From contig NZ_FCOM02000002.1 of the NCBI RefSeq assembly GCF_001544695.2, forward strand, positions 248,001 to 312,000: 64,000 nt of DNA. Direction: 5' to 3'. Both the position numbers and the translations under genes were made by a program. Shown here piece by piece: positions 34,421-42,438 of this stretch. The notes beneath the pieces are model-generated. The model was not told the DNA's origin. It searched no databases and worked only from the letters and a program-made list of their open reading frames with translations. Within the stretch, counting starts at the first letter, position 1. Each line of letters opens with the position of its first letter. This stretch comes from Caballeronia arvi (GTDB taxonomy: Bacteria > Pseudomonadota > Gammaproteobacteria > Burkholderiales > Burkholderiaceae).

Positions 34421-35872
34421 ATGAGCAGATTGATCGTGGTATCGAATCGCGTTGCGCCGACGCAGGAAGGCAAGCCCAGCGCGGGCGGCCTCGCGATCGG
34501 GGTACTGGACGCGCTCAAGGAGACAGGCGGCGTCTGGTTTGGCTGGAGCGGCGAGATCGTCGGCGAGGCGGGTGCTCCGGTCGTCGAGCAGAGCGGCAAG
34601 GTGACTTACGCGACCGTCGGGCTCACGCGCCGCGATTACGACCAGTACTACCGGGGCTTCTCGAACGCCACGCTGTGGCCGACTTTCCACTATCGCAACG
34701 ACCTGTCGCGCTTCGATCGCGAAGAATATGCGGGCTACATGCGCGTCAACGCGAGTCTTGCCGCGAAGCTGAAATCGCTTCTCAAGCCCGATGACATCAT
34801 CTGGGTGCACGACTATCACATGCTTCCGTTCGCGAACGAATTGAGAAAGCTCGGCGTCGCGAATCCGATCGGCTTCTTCCTGCATATTCCGTTTCCGGTC
34901 CCGGAGATGATGCGCACCGTGCCGCCGCACGAGGAACTGATCGCGGCGATGTGCCAGTACGACGTCGTCGGCTTTCAGACCGACGCGGACAAGCAGTCCT
35001 TCATCGATTACGTGGAGCGCACCGGCCGCGGCCACTACAGCGACGACGGCATGCTGCAGGCATTCGGCCGCATGCTGAAAGTGGGCGCCTATCCGATCGG
35101 CATCTATCCGGAGGCCATCGCGAAGGCCGCCGAGCAGTTCTCCAACCGCAAGCAGGTCAAGAGCCTGCGCGACAGCATGCACGGGCGCAAGCTCATCATG
35201 AGCGTCGACCGTCTGGATTATTCGAAGGGTCTCGTCGAGCGCTTTCAGGCGTTCGAACGGCTTCTGCTGAACGCGCCAGGTTGGCACGGTCGCGTGTCGC
35301 TCGTGCAGATCGCGCCGCCGACGCGCTCGGACGTGCAGACGTATCAGCGCATCCGTCAGAATCTCGAAGGCGAGGCGGGGCGCATCAACGGGCGATTCGC
35401 GCAGCTCGACTGGACGCCGATCCAGTACCTCAACCGCAAGTACGAGCGCAATTTGCTGATGGCGCTGTTCCGGCTCTCGCAGGTCGGCTATGTGACGCCG
35501 CTGCGCGACGGCATGAATCTGGTCGCCAAGGAATATGTAGCGTCGCAAGACCCGGCCGATCCGGGCGCGCTGGTGCTCTCGCAGTTCGCGGGCGCGGCGG
35601 ATCAGTTGCCCGGTGCGCTGGTCGTCAATCCGTTCGATTTGTCGCAGATGTCCGAAGCGCTGGAGCGAGCGTTGTCGATGCCGCTCGCCGAGCGTCAGGC
35701 GCGCCACGCCGACATGATGGTGCCGCTGCGCGAGAACAATCTCTCGGTCTGGCGCGATTCGTTCCTTTCGGATCTGCGCAGCGTCGCGACGGCGACATCG
35801 GTGACGGAGAAGACCGTCAAGACCGTCAAGCAGGGCGCCAGCGAAGCAAAGCGTCCGGCGGCGAAGGCCTGA
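34421..35872 (+). CDS. otsA: Alpha,alpha-trehalose-phosphate synthase (UDP-forming)
   Basis: Makes trehalose-6-phosphate from UDP-glucose and glucose-6-phosphate. 483 residues from ATG 34421 (GAGGTGAT upstream). GT20 marks: SRLIVVSNRVAP, GGLAIGVLDAL, IIWVHDYHMLPFANELRKLG, FQTDADKQSF, SVDRLDYSKGLVERF, LRDGMNLVAKEYVA. The C-terminal ~25 residues (TSVTEKTVKTVKQGASEAKR) are an added basic tail. No otsB phosphatase adjoins it and a terminator follows directly. A sigma54-type promoter lies upstream. Confidence 0.97.
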   Translation: MSRLIVVSNRVAPTQEGKPSAGGLAIGVLDALKETGGVWFGWSGEIVGEAGAPVVEQSGKVTYATVGLTRRDYDQYYRGFSNATLWPTFHYRNDLSRFDREEYAGYMRVNASLAAKLKSLLKPDDIIWVHDYHMLPFANELRKLGVANPIGFFLHIPFPVPEMMRTVPPHEELIAAMCQYDVVGFQTDADKQSFIDYVERTGRGHYSDDGMLQAFGRMLKVGAYPIGIYPEAIAKAAEQFSNRKQVKSLRDSMHGRKLIMSVDRLDYSKGLVERFQAFERLLLNAPGWHGRVSLVQIAPPTRSDVQTYQRIRQNLEGEAGRINGRFAQLDWTPIQYLNRKYERNLLMALFRLSQVGYVTPLRDGMNLVAKEYVASQDPADPGALVLSQFAGAADQLPGALVVNPFDLSQMSEALERALSMPLAERQARHADMMVPLRENNLSVWRDSFLSDLRSVATATSVTEKTVKTVKQGASEAKRPAAKA

Positions 35873-35902
35873 TCCAGTCGAAAAAGTCGTCTCGTACGCC
35901 GG

Positions 35903-35935
35903 CCCCGCGCTTCGCAAAGAGCGCGGGGTTTTTTT
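35903..35935 (+). terminator. Terminator of otsA
   Basis: Stem CCCCGCGCT (35903-35911) with AGCGCGGGG (35920-35928), then seven T. Confidence 0.92.
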
Positions 35936-35955
35936 GCGCCGATGGCCCGCGTTCG

Positions 35956-35971
35956 CGGAACGGGTTTTGCG
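35956..35971 (+). promoter_or_regulatory. Sigma54 promoter candidate for the acidic protein gene
   Basis: CGGAACGGGTTTTGCG has GG-N10-GC and matches 9 of 12 consensus bases, 35 bp before ATG 36006. Confidence 0.5.
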
Positions 35972-36005
35972 GACTCGTCAGGGACACGATCCAATGGAGG
36001 TCATG

Positions 36006-36356
36006 ATGAGTGGAAGCACATTGAACCCGCCGGAAGACGACGGCGTGGAGTACGGCAAGGGGCATGGAACCGGCGCGCTCGGTCCGAGCGACTCGTCCGA
36101 CAGCGGCTCGGACGTGCAGGGCGAAAAGCGCTATCCGGGCGATATCGAAGACGAACTCGACGCGCACGCGCTCGGGCAGTCCGCCGCGGAACTGAACAGC
36201 GATACGGATCGCGCGGGCACGGGCGAGGCCGCATCGGCTGACGGCGACAACAATATGGCGGCCGACGCCGATATCCTGCCCGACGAAATCCAGGACGAGG
36301 TCGGCGGCCTCGCCGATGAGGACGCTGACTCCGACCCTGACGAAGAACAGGCCTGA
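36006..36356 (+). CDS. Acidic, probably disordered hypothetical protein (116 aa)
   Basis: Start chosen at ATG 36006 (GGAGG five bases before; ATG 36003 is also possible). Very rich in Asp, Glu, Gly and Ser (SDSSDSGSDVQGEKRYPGDI, DADSDPDEEQA at the end), with no hydrophobic core. Such proteins are often hydrophilin-like or act as nucleic-acid mimics; neither is shown here. It has its own sigma54-type promoter and terminator. Confidence 0.7.
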   Translation: MSGSTLNPPEDDGVEYGKGHGTGALGPSDSSDSGSDVQGEKRYPGDIEDELDAHALGQSAAELNSDTDRAGTGEAASADGDNNMAADADILPDEIQDEVGGLADEDADSDPDEEQA

Positions 36357-36379
36357 ACACGCTGCATCCGGCGCAAGCG

Positions 36380-36411
36380 CGGCGCGCTCCTCACGGAGCG
36401 CGCCGTTTTTT
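36380..36411 (+). terminator. Terminator of the acidic protein gene
   Basis: Stem with GGCGCGCTCC (36381-36390) and GGAGCGCGCC (36395-36404), loop TCAC, then TTTTTT. Confidence 0.92.
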
Positions 36412-36477
36412 ACACGCGCTTCGCATCGCGGGGCTAACATCGTCGATTGACACCTTTCGCCGCTCACGCCTTCACCG

Positions 36478-37386
36478 ATGGACCAGCACGTTCCCACTCA
36501 ATCCGCGCCCGTTGCCTCGGGCCGCACGTCGCGTTTCGGCTGGCTCTCGTGGATCTTCGATCCCATCGTGCAATGGACGCAGGACCACTGCCTGATGTTC
36601 TCGGCGGCCATCGCGTTTTTCGCGGCGTTTTCGCTCGCGCCGACGCTCGTCATCGTGATCGCGGTGGCGAGCGTGTTCTTCGGTGCGGACGCCGTGCAAG
36701 GGCGGCTCTTCGCTGAAATCAGCGGCGTCGTCGGCGTCGATGCGGCGCACGCGCTGGAAGCGATCGTCGCGAACGCGTGGCACGCGGATATCGCGCGCAG
36801 CACGGCGATTCTTTCGCTCGCGGGCGTGCTGATCGGCGCATCGGCGACGTTCTCGTCCTTGCACAGCGCGCTCAACGTGATCTGGCCCACGCCCGCCGTG
36901 AGCACGCGCGAAAGCATCGTCACGCTGTTGCGCGTGCGACTCATGTCGTTCGGGCTGGTCGTCGGCTCGGGTTTGCTGGTCGCCGTGCTGCTCGTAATGG
37001 ATGCGTTCGTCGAGCTGCTCGGCCATTGGGTGCTCGGCGATGGCAGTCCGTTCATCCTGCTGTCGGGACTGACGAGGCGCGCGATATCGCTCGGAGTGCT
37101 GATGATCGCGTTCACCGTGCTGCTCAAGTTCCTGCCGACGACGCGCATGCTGTGGCGCGACGCCGCGCTCGGCGCTGCCGCGGCCGCGCTGCTCTTCGAA
37201 GGCGGCAAGCGCCTCTTCGCGTTCTATCTCGCGCACGCCGGCACCGCGAACATGTTCGGCGCGGCCGGATCGCTCGCGATCATCCTCATGTGGCTCTACT
37301 ACTCGGCGGCGGTGTTTCTGCTCGGCGCGGAACTGGCGGCGACGGCGGCGCGAAAGCGCACGCATCGGGCGTCGGGCTGGCGTTGA
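36478..37386 (+). CDS. YihY/BrkB family inner-membrane protein
   Basis: 302 residues, six membrane segments (LMFSAAIAFFAAFSLAPTLV, LVVGSGLLVAVLLVMDAFVE, LAIILMWLYYSAAVFLLGAE). The family, once called ribonuclease BN, is of uncertain function; it is related to membrane integrity or export proteins. No sigma54-like site seen before it. Converges with rpoN. Confidence 0.9.
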   Translation: MDQHVPTQSAPVASGRTSRFGWLSWIFDPIVQWTQDHCLMFSAAIAFFAAFSLAPTLVIVIAVASVFFGADAVQGRLFAEISGVVGVDAAHALEAIVANAWHADIARSTAILSLAGVLIGASATFSSLHSALNVIWPTPAVSTRESIVTLLRVRLMSFGLVVGSGLLVAVLLVMDAFVELLGHWVLGDGSPFILLSGLTRRAISLGVLMIAFTVLLKFLPTTRMLWRDAALGAAAAALLFEGGKRLFAFYLAHAGTANMFGAAGSLAIILMWLYYSAAVFLLGAELAATAARKRTHRASGWR

Positions 37387-37418
37387 TGTGGACCGATGCG
37401 TCGTTACGATTGCGGCGC

Positions 37419-37448
37419 AAAAAAAGGCCGTCCGCGAACGGACGGCCT
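37419..37448 (-). terminator. Terminator of rpoN
   Basis: Stem AGGCCGTCCG (37425-37434) with CGGACGGCCT (37439-37448), CGAA-type loop, then seven T on the minus strand. Confidence 0.9.
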
Positions 37449-37539
37449 GTCGGCTACGCTCTTTGTCGCTCAGGCGCCTCGCTTGACCGGGTCGTCGCCG
37501 AACGCTTGAGAGCGTGGAAACATCGACGCCATCGGCCCT

Positions 37540-39024
37540 TCAAGCCTGGCGGCGCAATTCCGCCGGCGGCACCTTCATCAGATGCCGATACTTCGCCACC
37601 GTGCGCCGCGCCACGATCACGCCCTGATCGGCGAGCATCTTCGCGAGACTTACGTCGGACAGCGGATCGCGCGTATTTTCCTTGGAGATCATCTCCTTCA
37701 GTAGCGCGCGCACCGCCGCGGCCGAGCACGTGCCGCCGCTTTCCGTGCTCAGTTCGCGCGGGAAGAAGTGTTTGAACTCGAAGATGCCGCGCGGCGTGGC
37801 CATATACTTGTTGCCCGTCGCGCGCGAGATGGTCGATTCGTGCAGGCCGAGCTCGTCGGCGACATCGCGCAGCACGAGCGGCTTCAGCGCGATCTCACCG
37901 TAATCGAAGAACGCCTTCTGATGCGAGACGATGCACTCGGCTACGCGCTGAATCGTCGTAAAGCGCTGCTGCGCGTTGCGGATCAGCCAGCGCGCTTCCT
38001 GTAGCTGCTGCGCGAGCGGCGAGCGGCTCGCGCCCGCCGACTGCGCGAACAGCTCCGCATACATGCGATGGATTCGCGCGCGCGGCAGCACTGCCGGATT
38101 GATCGTCACGACCCATTGCTTTTTCACCTGACGCACGATGACGTCCGGCACCACATAGTTGTCTTCGCTTCGGCCGTAGTTCTCGCCCGGCTTCGGATCG
38201 AGACGGCGCACGAGCGCGCACGCGATACGTAGTTCATCGGCGGTGCAGCCGATCTTCTTCTGTAACTCGGCCTGCTCGCGGCGTGCGAGCCGCTCCAGAT
38301 GATGCGCGACGATTTCGAGCGCGACAGCGCGGCCCGGCGTCTCTTCGTCCAGCGCTTCCAGTTGCAGCGAGAGGCATTCGGAGAGATTGCGCGCGCCGAC
38401 GCCCGGCTTGTCCAGCGACTGTACGAGCCTGAGCGCGATGGTGAGTTCGTCTTCGCTCAACCCCGGCTCGATTTCGACGACGCCCGCGAGCTCGCTCAAT
38501 TCCTGCCGCAGATAACCGTCGTCGTCGAGCGCTTCGATGATGAGTTGCGCGATCGCGCGATCACGCTCGTTCAATTGATATAGCCGCAGCGCGTCGTGCA
38601 GCGTTTCATGTAACGACGGCTCGATGCGCACCCAGTCGGCGGGATCGGAACCTTCGCCATCGCCACTGCCGCGCGATGCGCCGCGGCCGAAGGGATCGGA
38701 CGAGAACTCGCTGACGTCGTCGCGCGAGCCGGCATCGGCGCTGGCTTCGCTCTCCATGCTGGGTTCGGATGCGAGCGGGACTTCGGCCGCTGCATCGGCA
38801 GTGTTCGTGGACGTGGAGTCGGCCATCGAGCTGCCATTGTCGGCGCCGAGCGCGTTGTCTTCGGTCTGCGACTCGTCGTATTCGAGAAAGGGGTTCGTGT
38901 CCAGGGCGTTGCGCAATTCCTGCTGAAACTCCAGCGACGAGAGTTGCAGGAGACGAACGGACTGCTGGAGGCGCGGCGTGAGCGCGAGCGTTTGCTTGGC
39001 GCGGAGTTCGAGTGTAGGCGGCAT
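37540..39024 (-). CDS. rpoN: RNA polymerase sigma54 factor RpoN (isolated, likely paralogue)
   Basis: 494 residues, full length. Region I ~1-50 is Gln/Leu rich (ALTPRLQQSVRLLQLSSLEF), the acidic linker ~55-125 is Asp/Ser rich, the core-binding region follows (LNERDRAIAQLIIEALDDDG), then the HTH (LGLHESTISRATGNKYMATP). The RpoN box ARRTVAKYR begins at residue 472, for recognition of the -24 GG. The usual neighbours (lptB, hpf, ptsN) are absent: it sits alone between yihY-like and BON genes, within a cluster of sigma54-type promoters and two activators. It is probably the second rpoN of the genome, but a sole copy cannot be excluded from this window. Confidence 0.96.
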   Translation of the reverse strand: MPPTLELRAKQTLALTPRLQQSVRLLQLSSLEFQQELRNALDTNPFLEYDESQTEDNALGADNGSSMADSTSTNTADAAAEVPLASEPSMESEASADAGSRDDVSEFSSDPFGRGASRGSGDGEGSDPADWVRIEPSLHETLHDALRLYQLNERDRAIAQLIIEALDDDGYLRQELSELAGVVEIEPGLSEDELTIALRLVQSLDKPGVGARNLSECLSLQLEALDEETPGRAVALEIVAHHLERLARREQAELQKKIGCTADELRIACALVRRLDPKPGENYGRSEDNYVVPDVIVRQVKKQWVVTINPAVLPRARIHRMYAELFAQSAGASRSPLAQQLQEARWLIRNAQQRFTTIQRVAECIVSHQKAFFDYGEIALKPLVLRDVADELGLHESTISRATGNKYMATPRGIFEFKHFFPRELSTESGGTCSAAAVRALLKEMISKENTRDPLSDVSLAKMLADQGVIVARRTVAKYRHLMKVPPAELRRQA

Positions 39025-39482
39025 TGCTTGCTAATCCTCGATTGTTCTAAACGTAATGGGCTGGTTTGGAGGTGACTAAAGCAACAGCCATGCCATCTAA
39101 CGATAAGCTCGCGCCGCGACTACGTTTTTTCCGTCGGCTCGCTCCTTCCGCAAGCCTCGGCGAGACAGTTTTCACGCAGTTTTTACACGTGCCCGACCAA
39201 AAGCGACGCGCGTTTCGGGCCGCATTGCTCAGCCCGCGCGACGCGATTTCACGAGCGTCGAAGATTTGTTCGAAGGCTCACGTTGCCCTTGAGCGACGGT
39301 GCTTCGCGAGCTTTTTTCAGACGCATCCATCGCGCCCGCGTCGGTGGCGGCACGCAAGTTGCGGACAAAGGGGACGATCCGCGTGCTACGGCGCGGACGT
39401 GACAAAGAGCGGTTCCTGCACGCATCGCATGAAGCGGGCGAACGGGACGCAAGACCAAAATCGACAAAATGGGAGTAATGCC
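39025..39482. other. Divergent control region between rpoN and the BON gene
   Basis: 458 bp. Contains the sigma54-type promoter at 39348-39363 for the BON gene. An open frame crosses it but lacks a start signal. The rpoN promoter is not resolved. Confidence 0.5.
39348..39363 (+). promoter_or_regulatory. Sigma54 promoter candidate for the BON-domain gene
   Basis: CGGCACGCAAGTTGCG matches 10 of 12 consensus bases with GG-N10-GC spacing, 119 bp before ATG 39483. Confidence 0.6.
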
Positions 39483-39824
39483 ATGAAGACGACTCAAATC
39501 CTGAAGGCAGCCGGCGGTATCGCATGTGTCGTGTTTGCGCTGAACGTGGGGGCGCAGACGAATTCGGCGTCGTCGACGAGCGGTTCCGATACGTCAATGG
39601 GCCAGAAGGTCGACGACAGCGCGATCACCACCAAGGTCAAGGCCGAACTCCTCGGAGCGAAGAACGTCAAGTCTACGCATATCCACGTGAAGACGCACGC
39701 GGGCATCGTTTCGCTGACGGGCTCCGTGCCCTCGGCGGCGGACAAGACCGCGGCGGAAGAGGTCGTCTCGAACGTCTCGGGTGTTGCTTCCGTGAAGAAC
39801 CATCTTAAAATTGCCGCCAAGTAA
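39483..39824 (+). CDS. Periplasmic BON-domain protein (OsmY-like)
   Basis: 113 residues from ATG 39483 with GGGAG seven bases before. Signal peptide to about residue 24 (LNVGA). One BON domain ~43-113 (DDSAITTKVKAELLGAKNVK, IVSLTGSVPSAADKTAAEEV, VASVKNHLKI). BON proteins such as OsmY associate with the outer membrane and respond to osmotic stress. It has a single BON domain where OsmY has two. Confidence 0.92.
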   Translation: MKTTQILKAAGGIACVVFALNVGAQTNSASSTSGSDTSMGQKVDDSAITTKVKAELLGAKNVKSTHIHVKTHAGIVSLTGSVPSAADKTAAEEVVSNVSGVASVKNHLKIAAK

Positions 39825-40138
39825 TGGCATAGTTCGTATGCCCGGCTTCGCCACGGCGGGCCGCGGTTGAGTGCCAGCAGTACGGAACCCGCGCGGGGTC
39901 CGACGATTCGCCTCACACGGCGAGCAGTCGGACGAAGCGCGGGTTCTCGCATGGAGGCGCCGGGTCCGCACGGCGCTTCAGTCGCAACTTCACGCATGAC
40001 GCTTCACGCAGTGCGCATCACCTCGCAGCACTTCGAAACTTAAAACACGAGTACGACCGTTCAGGACGGTACTTACCCAGGCGGTTCACGAATGCGCAGT
40101 AGCCCGGCGTTCGGAGGCCGCGGAAAAAGGAGCTCTTC
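39825..40138. other. Intergenic region with a nested inverted-repeat structure
   Basis: 314 bp between the BON gene and the next small gene. Holds the three-tier hairpin at 39885-39946. No gene supported. Confidence 0.5.
39885..39946. repeat. Nested three-tier hairpin
   Basis: Outer arms GAACCCGCGC (39885-39894) / GCGCGGGTTC (39937-39946), middle arms GTCCGAC (39898-39904) / GTCGGAC (39927-39933), inner arms TCGCC (39908-39912) / GGCGA (39919-39923). No T run follows, so it is not a simple terminator. Confidence 0.6.
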
Positions 40139-40363
40139 ATGAAGACGAAAAAGATGGCATTGATCGGCGCGCTCGCGCTGGCGTTCTCGACGACGGCGTT
40201 CGCGCAGGCAGCGTCCGATGCAGCCGGGACCGCGGGCACGCAGGCGAAGAAGGAGAAGGGCACCTATCTGCATCAGCAGAACAAGGCGCACAAGCTGAAG
40301 GGCGCATCGGCAGCGGCGGCGGCTTCGTCGCTCGGCACGAACGACAAGGGTCAGCCGCAATAA
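40139..40363 (+). CDS. Small secreted hypothetical protein (74 aa)
   Basis: ATG 40139 preceded by AAGGAG. Signal peptide to about residue 22 (TTAFA), leaving a ~52-residue Ala/Lys/Gly-rich mature chain (KKEKGTYLHQQNKAHKLKGA). Probably periplasmic; function unknown. The shared terminator with the convergent four-helix-bundle gene follows. Confidence 0.7.
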   Translation: MKTKKMALIGALALAFSTTAFAQAASDAAGTAGTQAKKEKGTYLHQQNKAHKLKGASAAAAASSLGTNDKGQPQ

Positions 40364-40388
40364 CGGGCGTCTCGCCTGCGCTGGACAA

Positions 40389-40417
40389 ACGAACGGCCGC
40401 ATCGCGCGGCCGTTCGT
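40389..40417. terminator. Bidirectional terminator
   Basis: 12-bp perfect stem ACGAACGGCCGC (40389-40400) with 40406-40417, then GTTTCTTC on the plus strand and GTTTGTCC on the minus, between two converging genes. Confidence 0.75.
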
Positions 40418-40464
40418 GTTTCTTCGCGGCCCGTTACGACTGACGGGCCGCGGGCTTCATCGCA

Positions 40465-40917
40465 TCAGGACTTCGCTGCTGCGTACTGATCGCGAAGATC
40501 GCGGATGCGATCGTGATTTTCCACCACGCCCTGATACTGGCGCTCCACGACGGCGCGGATATCGGCCGGCAGGTCCTTGTCTAGCGCCTCGCGATAGTTC
40601 TTCTTCGCGGCATCCTCGCCGCGCTCGCATTCGGCGAGAATCGCGTGATCGCTGTGGCCCGTCACGGCCGACTTCACGTCGACCCAGCCGCGATGCAGCG
40701 CGCCTGCCATCGAACCGCCGGTCTCGGGCTTGCCGCCCAAGCGGGCGACGATATCCTGCAACTCGCGCGCGCCTTCCGTGCATTTCTGCGCGCGGTTCTG
40801 AAACAGCAGCTTGAGGCTCGGGTCACGCGTGTCCTCGGCGGCCTTGAGAAATCCCTTCTCGCCGTCCTTCGACGTTTCGACGAGATCGTTGAGTACCGAT
40901 ACGACGTTCGTGCTCAT
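40465..40917 (-). CDS. PA2169-type four-helix-bundle protein (DUF2383)
   Basis: 150 residues. Ferritin-like helices: VVSVLNDLVETSKDGEKGFL, RAQKCTEGARELQDIVARLG, AECERGEDAAKKNYREALDK, VERQYQGVVENHDRIRDLRD. The family is stress-associated and of unknown activity. AGGAGG lies upstream of the ATG. The sigma54-type promoter before it carries a perfect TGGCACG. Confidence 0.9.
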   Translation of the reverse strand: MSTNVVSVLNDLVETSKDGEKGFLKAAEDTRDPSLKLLFQNRAQKCTEGARELQDIVARLGGKPETGGSMAGALHRGWVDVKSAVTGHSDHAILAECERGEDAAKKNYREALDKDLPADIRAVVERQYQGVVENHDRIRDLRDQYAAAKS

Positions 40918-40988
40918 ATGACACCTCCTTTTCGTTTGACATTGTCACGCCGCATTCTCCCTGCGGGATGCGGCTCGCCGATACATAG

Positions 40989-41004
40989 CGCACGCGGCGT
41001 GCCA
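40989..41004 (-). promoter_or_regulatory. Sigma54 promoter candidate for the DUF2383 gene
   Basis: On the minus strand TGGCACGCCGCGTGCG: perfect -24 element, -12 element GTGC; GG-N10-GC; 10 of 12 matches; about 72 bp before ATG 40917. Confidence 0.6.
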
Positions 41005-41021
41005 GCAGACGCCGGGCTGCG

Positions 41022-41037
41022 CGGTATGTGACTTGCT
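41022..41037 (+). promoter_or_regulatory. Sigma54 promoter candidate for the 41119 gene, divergent to the previous
   Basis: CGGTATGTGACTTGCT: GG-N10-GC, perfect TTGCT, 9 of 12 matches, 82 bp before GTG 41119. Confidence 0.5.
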
Positions 41038-41118
41038 GTCGCCGATAGACCAAAGCGACGCATTAAAGCGCGCGTCCGATATGAGACGCGCGCACATGAA
41101 CGGCAACAGGAGAGCGTA

Positions 41119-41373
41119 GTGAAATACTTCAATCGACTCGTGCATCGCGAGTTTCTGATTCTCGTGGCGATCGCGGCATCGGCCGTGACGTTGCAGGTGC
41201 GTGAGCATGTCGCGGGCGTCGAATCGCAGCCGGCGCAGGGATCGCGTGAAACCGATAGGCGCTTATGCGAGCCGTCCGCTGCGAACGATGGCGATGCACC
41301 GCGCATGCTGCCTGCCGACTGCGGCATTCGGGCGGACATGCGGCCTCATCGCGAGCGCGCAACCTGGGTCTGA
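41119..41373 (+). CDS. Small hypothetical protein with N-terminal membrane segment (84 aa)
   Basis: GTG 41119 with AGGAGA seven bases before. Membrane segment or signal at residues ~11-27 (EFLILVAIAASAVTLQVREH); the rest is polar with two Cys (RLCEPS, ADCGIR). Coding status is less sure than for its neighbours because the tail is low in recognisable structure. Putative sigma54 control. Confidence 0.5.
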   Translation: MKYFNRLVHREFLILVAIAASAVTLQVREHVAGVESQPAQGSRETDRRLCEPSAANDGDAPRMLPADCGIRADMRPHRERATWV

Positions 41374-41387
41374 ATCCGGCGCACCAT

Positions 41388-41413
41388 AAGAAACGCCCGC
41401 ACGAGGCGGGCGT
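41388..41413 (-). terminator. Terminator of the pfpI operon
   Basis: Stem ACGCCCGC (41393-41400) with GCGGGCGT (41406-41413), then TTTCTT on the minus strand. Confidence 0.75.
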
Positions 41414-41438
41414 AGTCATCGAACGAACAGCAGATCGC

Positions 41439-42011
41439 TCAGGCGCGCGTCTGCGCGAACTCGCCGACCGGATGCGGCGGCTGCGACGGGTCGAAGTCGC
41501 TCCAGCGGCCTTGTTTCCAGCGTCCCGATGCGCGCTCGATATCCATACCGCCCGCTTCGCGCAACGCGGTCGCGGCCTGGTCCTGCGATTCCGGCGACAC
41601 ATGCACGGCCACGAGCACGCCCGCGTGGCGCGCGGGCTCCTCGGCCTGCGCGGCCGTTCTGGGCTTCTTCGTATGCGACATCGCGCCGGCGAGCGATCCC
41701 ACGTACGCGCCGACGCCCGCCGCGATCACCGAGACGAGCAGCGGGGCCTTGAAGATCGCGAATATCGCCGCGCCCACCACGGCGCCGATCACCGCGCCGA
41801 TCGTGACGCCCTTGCCGGCGCCTTTGGGCGCGCCGCTCGCGCCCGGGTCGGTGTCGACATCGCCGCCGACCGGGAAACGCGCGTGCTGCCCGCTCGGGTT
41901 GACGAAGAAAAGCGTCACGTCTTCTTCCACGAAGCCTTGCGCGAAGAGCTTCTGAGCCGCCGATTCGGCGGCGCGAAAAGTCTGGAATCGGCCCGCAATG
42001 ATCAAGGACAT
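41439..42011 (-). CDS. Membrane stress protein with glycine-zipper segment (190 aa)
   Basis: N-terminal ~50 residues form a ferredoxin-like unit (SLIIAGRFQTFRAAESAAQK, LFAQGFVEEDVTLFFVNPSG), a pattern seen in general-stress/DUF1269-like proteins. Then comes a Gly/Ala/Val membrane hairpin (GVTIGAVIGAVVGAAIFAIF, VSVIAAGVGAYVGSLAGAMS). The C-terminal half repeats a similar fold (GVLVAVHVSPESQDQAATAL). Last gene of the pfpI operon. No precise function known. Confidence 0.8.
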   Translation of the reverse strand: MSLIIAGRFQTFRAAESAAQKLFAQGFVEEDVTLFFVNPSGQHARFPVGGDVDTDPGASGAPKGAGKGVTIGAVIGAVVGAAIFAIFKAPLLVSVIAAGVGAYVGSLAGAMSHTKKPRTAAQAEEPARHAGVLVAVHVSPESQDQAATALREAGGMDIERASGRWKQGRWSDFDPSQPPHPVGEFAQTRA

Positions 42012-42076
42012 GTTCCCTCCTTATTGGCTCAGGTTTGGTCGGACTGGCGGCACTGCATGACGAACGCCCCGCGCGC

Positions 42077-42364
42077 TTACTCCGGCTCCATTCCGGCGAC
42101 GCGGAACAAGCCGCTGCGCAGGACGGCGGGCTGTCCGCCGTTGTCGTCGAGGACTTCGGCGCACACTGCGCGAATACGCGCGGCGCCCTGTTCGAAGGCG
42201 TCGAGCAGATCGTCCTCGCGCGGGGATTTCGCGCCGAAGTGATCTTCGAGCGCCTCTGCGGTGATCGAACATACGACCGGCTCGCCGTCGATGAGCGCGG
42301 CGAAGTGAATCGCTAGATCATCGCCGTCATAAACGGGGGCTTCGTCTGCAAACGTGATGTGCAT
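42077..42364 (-). CDS. DUF1488 domain protein
   Basis: 95 residues from ATG 42364, which has GAGGA seven bases upstream and starts MHITFADEAPVYDGDDLAIH, the family's usual beginning. The frame is open to ATG 42442, which overlaps the upstream stop as ATGA, so a 121-residue form is possible. SITAEALEDHFGA is the conserved core. Function unknown. Confidence 0.85.
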   Translation of the reverse strand: MHITFADEAPVYDGDDLAIHFAALIDGEPVVCSITAEALEDHFGAKSPREDDLLDAFEQGAARIRAVCAEVLDDNGGQPAVLRSGLFRVAGMEPE

Positions 42365-42438
42365 GGTCGAGTCCTCATAAGCGGGACGGGAAGCGGGTTG
42401 CGAGGCGCGATGCGAGGCGGCTTCGGAAGTAACGGCGC

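Noticed and set aside
34230-36005. otsB next to otsA
   Set aside because: No phosphatase-like frame is present; a strong terminator follows otsA.
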